From Verrucomicrobiales bacterium (lineage in GTDB: Bacteria; Verrucomicrobiota; Verrucomicrobiia; Verrucomicrobiales; SLCJ01), in assembly GCA_007125835.1 (NCBI GenBank), contig SLCJ01000280.1, positions 1-20,081 on the forward strand: DNA of 20,081 bases. Reading direction: 5' to 3'. Below, in pieces: positions 14,071 through 20,081 of this stretch. The stretch's first letter is position 1, and each line of letters begins with the position of its first letter. The position numbers were made by a program, and so were the translations under genes. The notes below the pieces were generated by a model. It did not search any database. It saw only the letters and a program-made list of their open reading frames with translations, and was not told where the DNA came from.

Positions 14071-15044
14071 CCTCGCCCGACCTCCTTCTCAAGGCATACT
14101 GCACCATGCTCCTCGCCCGTAGACTGGAGGAGAAAATCACCGCCATATACCGCGCCGGTGGAATTGCCGGTGGCGTGTATGTTGGACGTGGGCAGGAGGC
14201 CCTCTCCGCCGCCCTTGGGCATTCGCTACGTCGGGGCGTGGATATATTCGCACCCCTGATCCGCGATCAGGCGGGGCGCCTGGCTTTCGGGGAAGACCCC
14301 GCCGAAGGTCCCCGAACCTATCTTGGCCGTGCCACTGGACCGATGCGCGGGCGCGACGGCAACGTCCACAGAGGTCGCCCCTCGGAAGGGATGCCTGCCA
14401 TGATCTCCCACCTCGGCACCATGACATCGGTGGTCTGCGGCATGCTGCTGGCGCGCCGCATGCAGGGCCGCGAAACCGGGGTCGGAGCCACCAGTCTCGG
14501 CGATGGAGCAACTTCCACAGGCGCTTTCCACGAGGGGCTCAACCTCGCCGCCGTCGAAAAACTTCCGCTGGTCATGGTCGTAGCAAACAATCAATACGCT
14601 TACTCTACGCCGACATCCCGCCAGTTCGTATGCGCCGATCTGGTCGACAAGGCGGTCGGCTACGGAATCCAGGGACACACCTGCCCTGGCAACGACCTCT
14701 CCGAATGCCTGAACACCATTGGCAAAGCCGTGGCCGACGCGCGCGGCGGCGGCGGGCCGCAGCTCATTGTCGCCCCCTTCCTCCGCCTCAGCGGACACGG
14801 CGAACACGACGACGCCTTTTACGTGGATCCCGCCCTGCGCGAAGGCCCGCTCGGGCGCGACTGCGTGGACATCGCGCGCGAGCAAGTGCTTGCCTCCGGG
14901 GCCGCCGACGAAGAAACCCTTGCCACCATGGCAGGGGAAATCGCGGACATCGTCGCCACCGCCACCGCCACCGCGCAGAAGGATCCCCTCCCCGACCCTT
15001 ATGCCGAAACCTGGCAAGCCCTGAAGACATCCTGCCCGGCCTGA
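14067..15044 (+). CDS. Thiamine-dependent 2-oxoacid dehydrogenase E1 component, alpha subunit
   Basis: A 325-residue E1 alpha. The thiamine pyrophosphate/Mg2+ motif runs from GDGATSTGAFHEGLN (145-159) to NNQYAYSTP (174-182). GPMRGRDGNVHRG holds the conserved His (H101), and LRLSGHGEHDDAFYV matches the C-terminal loop region. Together with E1 beta it decarboxylates a 2-oxoacid and passes the acyl group to E2. Pyruvate, branched-chain 2-oxoacids or acetoin are all possible; the sequence alone does not decide. At GGVYVGRGQEA the more usual His of the family is not seen. The ATG is inside the panB stop (ATGA), so translation is probably coupled. E1 beta starts 60 bases later after a pyrimidine-rich spacer (15045-15104). 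Confidence 0.93.
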   Translation: MTSPDLLLKAYCTMLLARRLEEKITAIYRAGGIAGGVYVGRGQEALSAALGHSLRRGVDIFAPLIRDQAGRLAFGEDPAEGPRTYLGRATGPMRGRDGNVHRGRPSEGMPAMISHLGTMTSVVCGMLLARRMQGRETGVGATSLGDGATSTGAFHEGLNLAAVEKLPLVMVVANNQYAYSTPTSRQFVCADLVDKAVGYGIQGHTCPGNDLSECLNTIGKAVADARGGGGPQLIVAPFLRLSGHGEHDDAFYVDPALREGPLGRDCVDIAREQVLASGAADEETLATMAGEIADIVATATATAQKDPLPDPYAETWQALKTSCPA

Positions 15045-15104
15045 ACAACCCGGTCTTCCCTCCGCCCCCCCTCTCCTCCTTCCATCCATTTTTCTCCTTC
15101 ACCC

Positions 15105-16073
15105 ATGTCTGAGATCAACTACATCGATGCCATCCGCAAGGCCTTGCACGACGCCATGGCCGACGACCCGGGCGTCTTCCTTTACGGCCAGGACATCGGA
15201 GCATTCGGAGGGGCGTTCAAAGCCACCAAGGGGCTTTATGAAACATTTCCCGGCCGGGTGCTCGACTGCCCCATCTCGGAGGACGCCATGTCCGGCCTTG
15301 CCCTTGGTGCCGCCATCGAAGGCATGCGCCCGGTGATCGAGATGCAGTTTGCCGACTTCTCCACCGTCGGGCTCAATCAAATCATCAACAACTGCGCCAC
15401 CCACTTCTACCGCACCGGCATCCCGGCACCGGTTGTGTTCAGACTTCCCTCGGGCGGCACGCCCGGCTCGGGCCCCTTCCACTCTCAGAGTATGGAAGCC
15501 CTCTACGCCCATTATCCCGGCCTCATCGTATTCACACCCGCCACCGTCGCCGATGCCTACTCCATGCTGCGCGAGGCCATCGCCATCGACGACCCCGTCA
15601 TCTTCTGCGAGCACAAACTTCTCTACCGTTGGCTCAAAGAGGACAGCATCCGCGGCGATGGCCTGCCCTGGCATCGCGCCCGCGTAGCCCGCGTTGGCAA
15701 ACACGCCACCGTCGTTACCCACGCCGCGATGGTTCACGAAGCCCTGCGCGCCGCCGACCAGCTTTCCGAAGATGGCTGGGAAATTGAAGTCGTCGACCTC
15801 CGCTGCGCCAAACCCCTCGACCGCACCACCATCCTCGGCTCGCTCGCCCGCACCGGACGCCTGCTCGCTCTCGGCGAAGCCTTCCCTTTCGGTGGAGTCA
15901 CAGCAGAAGTGGTCTCGATCGCAGCCACCGAGGGCTTCGAACTCCTCGACGCGCCACCCCAACGCCTTAACAGCCGCGACACCCCCATCCCTTACCAGCC
16001 TGACCTCTGGCGCGCCCACCGCCCCACCGCCGAATCCATCCAAGCCGCCCTGCGCCGCCTCCTCGCTTTCTAA
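15105..16073 (+). CDS. Thiamine-dependent 2-oxoacid dehydrogenase E1 component, beta subunit
   Basis: A 322-residue E1 beta, close to the usual 325. It begins INYIDAIRKALHDAMADDPGVFLYGQDIG and has CPISEDAMSGLALGAAIEGMRPVIEMQFADF with the conserved Glu that activates thiamine. PSGGTPGSGPFHSQSMEAL and FCEHKLLYR follow, then the transketolase C-terminal domain with EVVDLRCAKPLDRTTI. It forms an alpha2beta2 E1 with the upstream gene. The EHKLLYR segment is one I associate with the E1 beta group that includes acetoin and branched-chain enzymes, but this is weak evidence on substrate. ATG 15105 has no SD; the 20 bases before it are almost all pyrimidine. The E2 gene starts 34 bases after the stop. 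Confidence 0.95.
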   Translation: MSEINYIDAIRKALHDAMADDPGVFLYGQDIGAFGGAFKATKGLYETFPGRVLDCPISEDAMSGLALGAAIEGMRPVIEMQFADFSTVGLNQIINNCATHFYRTGIPAPVVFRLPSGGTPGSGPFHSQSMEALYAHYPGLIVFTPATVADAYSMLREAIAIDDPVIFCEHKLLYRWLKEDSIRGDGLPWHRARVARVGKHATVVTHAAMVHEALRAADQLSEDGWEIEVVDLRCAKPLDRTTILGSLARTGRLLALGEAFPFGGVTAEVVSIAATEGFELLDAPPQRLNSRDTPIPYQPDLWRAHRPTAESIQAALRRLLAF

Positions 16074-16107
16074 CCCAACCTTCACCTCTTTCTCCCCTAT
16101 TCTCCCC

Positions 16108-17391
16108 ATGCCACTCGTCCCCATAGTCATGCCCCAGCTCGGCGAATCCATCGCCGAGGGAACCGTGGTCCGTTTCCTGGTCTCGCCCGGCGAGAAAATC
16201 GCCGCCGATCAGGAAATCATCGAGGTGGAAACCCAGAAAGCCACCATGGGCATCACCGCGCTCTGTGGCGGAAAAATCGAATCCCTCACCGCCGAACTCC
16301 ACGAAACCTACGCCGTCGGTGAAGTGCTCGGTCATATCGAGGCCACCGCCGAGGAAATCGCCCGCACCGGTGTGCGCGCGGTGGACCAAGCGCAAGCAAC
16401 ACCAGCGCCTTCTGCGCCTTCTCAGCCAGAGCCAGAGCCCGCCGCCCACGTATCCTCGGACGAAGCCAAACCCCATTTCGCCGCCACCGACGACCCGCCG
16501 CCACCGAAATCCACCACCAAAACCGGAAAACTCAAAATCTCACCAACCGTCGAAGGCCTCCCCGTGCCCGCCGCTGCCGCCGGAGCCGGCTACATCTCGC
16601 CGCGCATGCGCGCGCGCATGGCCGAACTCGGACTCAATGCCACCGACCTCGCCGCCGTAGCCGGCTCAGGCTCGGGGGGGCGCGTCACCGTCCGCGACTT
16701 CGAACGCTTCCTCGAGGATTTGGATCACAAGAAAACCACACCCGCTTCATCGATGCGCGTGGCTGTGGCCGACTCGATGCGCCGCTCCTGGGCGCGCCCG
16801 CTCGCCATCGTTGCCGTCCCTCTCGACCTCGACCGCGTGCTGGCGCACCGCGCCGCGCAAACCGCCCCGAAACCAGGGCCCGCCCTCTATGCGATCCGCG
16901 CCCTCGGTCTGGCCCTGGCCGAAAAACCAGCCCTCGGCGGACGCCTCGTCGGGCGGCGCATCGTCCACCCAGACAACCTCCACGTGGGATTCGCCGTCGA
17001 GGCGGAAGACGGCGTCCTCGTCCCCGTGCTCCGAGATGTGGACAAACGCCCACTGGCCGAACTGGTCGGCGAATACATCACCTTAATTGAAAAGGCCCGC
17101 GCCCGCAGGCTCTCCCCCGACGAGACACTGCCCGGCGTGGCCACAGTCACCAATTTCGGCTCCTTCGGCGTCGTCTGGGCCAGCCCCATCCCACTCCCCG
17201 AGCAAAACCTCCTACTCGGCCTCGGAGCCGCCTCCACACGCCCCGCATGGTCGGAGGAAAAACAAACGTTCGTCCCAGTCAAACAGGCGCAGCTCACCCT
17301 TTCGTTCGACCACAGGGTGCTCGATGGCGGAGCCGCAGGCCGCCTCCTCGGGCACGTGGCCGAGCTGCTCCAATCCCCGGAAGATCTGTGA
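16108..17391 (+). CDS. Dihydrolipoyl acyltransferase (E2) of the 2-oxoacid dehydrogenase complex
   Basis: A 427-residue E2 with the standard layout. One lipoyl domain (1-80) carries the lipoylated lysine K44 in EVETQKATMG. A Pro/Ala-rich linker follows (about 95-160), then a peripheral subunit-binding domain (162-204, YISPRMRARMAELGLNATDL to GRVTVRDFERFL) that holds E1/E3, and a catalytic domain from about 210 with H402 and D406 in FDHRVLDGG. E2 moves the acyl group from lipoamide to CoA and forms the core of the complex. The start is ATG 16108; the frame is open upstream to 15694, but that is an out-of-frame shadow of E1 beta. As with E1 beta, the leader is pyrimidine-rich without SD. The E3 gene is not in the window; a shared E3 elsewhere is likely. 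Confidence 0.96.
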   Translation: MPLVPIVMPQLGESIAEGTVVRFLVSPGEKIAADQEIIEVETQKATMGITALCGGKIESLTAELHETYAVGEVLGHIEATAEEIARTGVRAVDQAQATPAPSAPSQPEPEPAAHVSSDEAKPHFAATDDPPPPKSTTKTGKLKISPTVEGLPVPAAAAGAGYISPRMRARMAELGLNATDLAAVAGSGSGGRVTVRDFERFLEDLDHKKTTPASSMRVAVADSMRRSWARPLAIVAVPLDLDRVLAHRAAQTAPKPGPALYAIRALGLALAEKPALGGRLVGRRIVHPDNLHVGFAVEAEDGVLVPVLRDVDKRPLAELVGEYITLIEKARARRLSPDETLPGVATVTNFGSFGVVWASPIPLPEQNLLLGLGAASTRPAWSEEKQTFVPVKQAQLTLSFDHRVLDGGAAGRLLGHVAELLQSPEDL

Positions 17392-17471
17392 TCTCCACCA
17401 CCCTCCACCCAAACGCCGCCCGGCCGGCCGGCAGCCGCCACCGGCGGAAACACCGCCGCTGCTGCGTGGCA

Positions 17472-17921
17472 ATGCCGTCCACGCTCGCCGGTTCCTTGAT
17501 CGCCGCCGTCCTACTCTGCCTCGCTCCCCACCCAGCCGGTGCCGAAAGCCAGCCCAGCGACCCAGGCGAACGCCAGATCCGCCTCTATCATATCGACCAA
17601 TCCCTTTCCCACACCCCCGGAGCTGAACCCCAATCCCAACCCATCGCCCCGCTCAATCTGGCCATCGCCGACCTTGGCGATTGGATCCATGTGGAGTGGC
17701 AGGAAGACGAAAAGCACGCCGCCCACCGCGAACCCCTGCACCTCGCCGTTGTCGACCGCACGGAATCCGCCGTCTCCGCAAGCGGCAGGCGCGGCAACCA
17801 CATCCTCTTTCTTTGGTTCTCGGACGAACGCATCGTCTTCGACCGCCTCGATGGTGGCACGGGCCGCCTGCAACGCCACTCCGGCCCGGCCGGACGCGCG
17901 CCGCAGCCGCCTTCCAACTAA
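17472..17921 (+). CDS. Small exported protein of unknown function
   Basis: A 149-residue protein I do not recognise. It starts with a clear Sec signal peptide (residues 1-24: hydrophobic SLIAAVLLCLA, cleavage expected after AGA). The mature part has NLAIADLGDWIHVEWQEDEKHA and REPLHLAVVDR, then GRRGNHILFLWFSDERIVFDRLDGG. These look like short beta strands of a small periplasmic or surface domain. A Pro-rich tail (about 139-149) ends it. Cysteine occurs only in the signal, not as a lipobox. The gene lies 80 bases after E2 on the same strand and 12 bases before the convergent prfC stop. The spacer 17392-17471 is GC-rich, with a CCGCC/GGCGG hairpin (17435-17447). The open frame reaches back to 17247, but the part before 17472 overlaps E2. 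Confidence 0.6.
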   Translation: MPSTLAGSLIAAVLLCLAPHPAGAESQPSDPGERQIRLYHIDQSLSHTPGAEPQSQPIAPLNLAIADLGDWIHVEWQEDEKHAAHREPLHLAVVDRTESAVSASGRRGNHILFLWFSDERIVFDRLDGGTGRLQRHSGPAGRAPQPPSN

Positions 17922-17933
17922 AAGATCAAAAGG

Positions 17934-19523
17934 TCAGGAAACTGGAGACTCAGACAACTCCCAGCTCTCGTTGGTCTTCGCAAAATACCCGATCGCCCAC
18001 TCGCTCGGGAACAAAACCACCAGCGAGCCGTTCTCGTCGCGTGCCAGCGTCGTTCCACCGGGTATCTCAGGCAGGGCCTCCGGATCTCTCTCGCCGTCGC
18101 GGCGCAGCCACCGCGCCATCGTCCACGGCGCTGTTTCGAGGCGGCACTCCGCGCCATACTCGAACTCCAAACGATGTTTGAGCACCTCGAACTGAAGCGG
18201 TCCCACCGCACCCAGCAAAGCAATCTTCTGCAATGCCCCCACCGGCTCAAACGACTGTGCCACCCCTTCCTTGAGAAGCTGCTCGAGCCCGCTGCGGAAA
18301 CGCTTCGCCTTTGCCGTGCTCGGATTGTGCAGCCAGGCGAAGCACTCGGGCGAAAAGCGGGGAATTTCCTGGAATTCGATCCCCGGGTCCGTCGTCAGGG
18401 TATCCCCGATCCGCAAATCATGATTGCCAACCAATCCCACCACATCGCCCGCCCAAGCGCTGTCCACCGTCTCCCGGTCGCGCGCGAAAAGCCGCTGCGA
18501 ATTGGAAAGCCGGATGCCGCGCCCCGTGCGCGGATGATGCACCAGCATATCTCGCTCGAACGCGCCGGAAACCACACGGATGAAAGCCACGCGGTCGCGG
18601 TGCTTGGGATTCATGTTGGCCTGCACCTTGAACACAAACCCGGAAAACGCCTCCGACTCCGGCCGCACCTCGCCCCCGTTCGAGCGCCGCGGCATCGGCG
18701 CAGGTGCCATCTCCAGAAACCCATCCAGCAGCATGCGCACCCCGAAATTGTTCATCGCACTGCCAAAGAAAACCGGAGTCAATTCGCCACCCAGCACCTG
18801 CTCCCTTTCAAAATCCGCTCCGGCCCCGTCCAACAAATCAATCTCCTCGCGGAACGCGTCATACCCCGGACCCGAGAGCTTCTCCTTCACCAGCGGGTCG
18901 TCCACCCCCGAGACCTGCTCCGCTGCGCGATATGCGCCGCGCGGGGTTTTCTCGAAAAGATGCACCTCCGACTTCCTGCGGTCATACACGCCGCGGAAAT
19001 CCCGCCCGCTCCCCAGCGGCCAATTCACCGGCACCGACGCAATCCCCAACACGCTCTCCAACTCATCGAGCAACTCCAGCGGCGGACGCGACGGGCGGTC
19101 CAACTTGTTCATGAAAGTGAAAATCGGCACACCCCGGCGACGGCACACCTCGAACAGCTTGCGCGTCTGACTCTCAATCCCCTTCGCCGCATCCACCACC
19201 ATCACCGCCGCATCCACCGCAGTGAGCACACGATAGGTGTCCTCCGAGAAATCGCGGTGACCCGGCGTATCCAACAGGTTCACCACATGCCCGTTGTAAT
19301 CGAATTGCAGCACCGTCGAAGTCACGGAAATCCCCCGCTGCTTCTCCAATTCCATCCAGTCGCTCGTCGCCGCCCGTTGGTTCCGCCGCGCCGTCACACT
19401 CCCTGCAAGCTGGAGCGCCCCTCCATACAGGAGAAACTTCTCCGTCAGCGTGGTTTTGCCGGCGTCGGGGTGGGAAATAATGGCGAACGTACGCCGCTGC
19501 TGGATCGGATGAGACTGGTGCAT
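17934..19523 (-). CDS. prfC: Peptide chain release factor 3 (RF3)
   Basis: A 529-residue translational GTPase, the same length as E. coli RF3. G1 is SHPDAGKTTL (17-26), G2 lies around ISVTSTVLQF, G3 is DTPGH (85-89), and G4 is NKLD (139-142). RF3-specific segments include LFEKTPRGAYRAAEQVSG, VFFGSAMNNFGVRMLLDGFL and VGALQKIALLGAVGPLQFEVL. RF3 uses GTP to release RF1/RF2 from the ribosome after peptide release and also supports quality control. I chose ATG 19523 (MHQSHPIQQRRTFAIISHPD); the frame is open to a GTG at 19610, but that extension is not typical of the family. No SD lies at normal spacing. It stands alone on its strand, with a candidate promoter at 19593-19621. Confidence 0.97.
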   Translation of the reverse strand: MHQSHPIQQRRTFAIISHPDAGKTTLTEKFLLYGGALQLAGSVTARRNQRAATSDWMELEKQRGISVTSTVLQFDYNGHVVNLLDTPGHRDFSEDTYRVLTAVDAAVMVVDAAKGIESQTRKLFEVCRRRGVPIFTFMNKLDRPSRPPLELLDELESVLGIASVPVNWPLGSGRDFRGVYDRRKSEVHLFEKTPRGAYRAAEQVSGVDDPLVKEKLSGPGYDAFREEIDLLDGAGADFEREQVLGGELTPVFFGSAMNNFGVRMLLDGFLEMAPAPMPRRSNGGEVRPESEAFSGFVFKVQANMNPKHRDRVAFIRVVSGAFERDMLVHHPRTGRGIRLSNSQRLFARDRETVDSAWAGDVVGLVGNHDLRIGDTLTTDPGIEFQEIPRFSPECFAWLHNPSTAKAKRFRSGLEQLLKEGVAQSFEPVGALQKIALLGAVGPLQFEVLKHRLEFEYGAECRLETAPWTMARWLRRDGERDPEALPEIPGGTTLARDENGSLVVLFPSEWAIGYFAKTNESWELSESPVS

Positions 19524-19592
19524 CGGAAAAAAGGAAACCGGCCGGCCTCCATAAGACCGGGCGGAAAATAAGACCCGGCAAATCCGGCGCGT

Positions 19593-19621
19593 AAAATACC
19601 GCCGAATCACCCGCCGCGCAA
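19593..19621 (-). promoter_or_regulatory. prfC: Possible promoter of prfC
   Basis: On the minus strand TTGCGC (19621-19616) and TATTTT (19598-19593) are 17 bases apart, with 3 of 6 and 4 of 6 consensus matches. This is the best pair I see before prfC, about 70 bases upstream of its ATG; it could arise by chance. Confidence 0.28.
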
Positions 19622-19656
19622 CCCCCGCGCTCTCTCTAAATTTTGCCTGCCAATAT

Positions 19657-19818
19657 TTACTTGAAGATCACAAACACAATCAGATTTCCCCACTGGCCCT
19701 GCGCGCCTTGGAAAATAATGCCCCATTCGCACGCACGGATCCCATCCCGGCATCCCGAAAATCCCACATTCAGGGTCGGCCGGCACGTCAAAATCTTGAC
19801 CAGCCCGTCGCTGATCAT
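19657..19818 (-). CDS. Doubtful small ORF upstream of prfC
   Basis: ATG 19818 opens a 53-residue frame with mostly G/C-ending codons, three cysteines, several Trp and Phe residues, and a hydrophobic end (GNLIVFVIFK). The third-base pattern is better than expected for random sequence, but I recognise no family and no good SD. It may be a real small protein, a gene remnant, or chance. Apart from this frame and the weak promoter, the stretch 19524-19857 holds nothing I can identify. Confidence 0.22.
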   Translation of the reverse strand: MISDGLVKILTCRPTLNVGFSGCRDGIRACEWGIIFQGAQGQWGNLIVFVIFK

Positions 19819-19857
19819 TCCAAAAAACGAAGCAACTCCTGAACTTTGCACCCGGCA

Positions 19858-20081
19858 CTACACCTCGGCAGGCCGCCGCCGCCCGGCTCCCCAAAACCAC
19901 TGCTGACCCGCAGCCCTCGCCGCCGCCGCCAGGCTCGCCGCGCTCCCAGCCAATCGCCAGTAAAGCCGTCCATACCCACTCATCACCCGCTCCCATTCCT
20001 CCACCTCCACACGCATCCCTTCCAGCACAGGCAAAGCCTCAGCCCCCAACGCCCCCTTCTTATCCCCCCGCACACACCGCC
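19858..20081 (-). CDS. 3' end of an unrecognised minus-strand gene (runs off window)
   Basis: The frame is open from the window edge to TAG at 19858-19860, about 73 residues. It reads as a helical segment with EVEEWERVMSGYGRLYWRLAG followed by Ala-rich SLAAAARAAGQQWFW and a basic end GRRRP. Codons are mostly G-ending, like the minus-strand CHAD and rsmA genes. No family recognised. The C-rich plus strand here makes long open frames likely by chance, so this is tentative. Confidence 0.35.
   Translation of the reverse strand, partial: RCVRGDKKGALGAEALPVLEGMRVEVEEWERVMSGYGRLYWRLAGSAASLAAAARAAGQQWFWGAGRRRPAEV

Noticed and set aside
15694..16107. N-terminal extension of E2
   Set aside because: It lies out of frame inside E1 beta; the lipoyl domain begins exactly at ATG 16108.
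19643..19906. Plus-strand 87-codon frame starting with TTG
   Set aside because: Poor start, mixed composition and overlap with better-looking minus-strand frames.
1..20081. CRISPR array, tRNA/rRNA gene or phage module
   Set aside because: No regularly spaced repeats, no cloverleaf-like T-loop signature and no phage structural genes were found by eye on either strand.

Overview
The window reads as ordinary chromosome from a GC-rich bacterium of the PVC group, most likely a verrucomicrobion. The clues are a Tat-exported Gfo/Idh/MocA oxidoreductase of the type expanded in Verrucomicrobia and Planctomycetes, many genes without a Shine-Dalgarno (SD) sequence, and the mix of house-keeping families. 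The phylum call is an inference. No phage, plasmid, CRISPR, rRNA or tRNA gene was seen. The only mobile-type gene is one RAYT (REP-associated tyrosine transposase).

Layout. 1-1353 (+): 3' part of the Mg2+ channel gene mgtE. 1413-2207 (-): a CHAD-domain protein. 2383-5004 (+): a Tat-exported oxidoreductase, then a MenE-like acyl-CoA ligase 9 bases later. 5103-8186 (-): rpsB, tsf and an rsmA(ksgA)-Nudix fusion gene, with a candidate rpsB promoter and a structured leader upstream (8204-8341) and a terminator after tsf. 8414-9373 (+): RAYT. 9410-11031 (-): a TPR protein coupled by a GTGA overlap to a serine beta-lactamase-fold hydrolase. 11084-12052 (+): a sugar-nucleotidyltransferase with its own terminator. 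12157-17921 (+): a long co-directional run of an FMN split-barrel protein, folK, panB, 2-oxoacid dehydrogenase E1 alpha, E1 beta and E2, and a small exported protein. 17934-19523 (-): prfC. 19524-20081: mostly without a recognisable gene, with a doubtful small ORF and the probable 3' end of a minus-strand gene that runs off the window.

How the genes fit. rpsB, tsf, rsmA and prfC form a translation theme. folK and panB supply folate and pantothenate/CoA precursors. panB overlaps the E1 alpha start by ATGA, and the complex that follows consumes CoA and may share 2-oxoisovalerate with PanB if it is of branched-chain type. The E3 subunit is not in the window.

The most distinctive points are the RsmA-Nudix fusion, the minus-strand RNA structure in front of rpsB (whose G-U pairs point to transcription toward rpsB), the panB/E1 alpha coupling, and a strong C-over-G bias of the plus strand at the left end whatever the gene direction. 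I see no convincing evidence of a wholly new multi-gene system.
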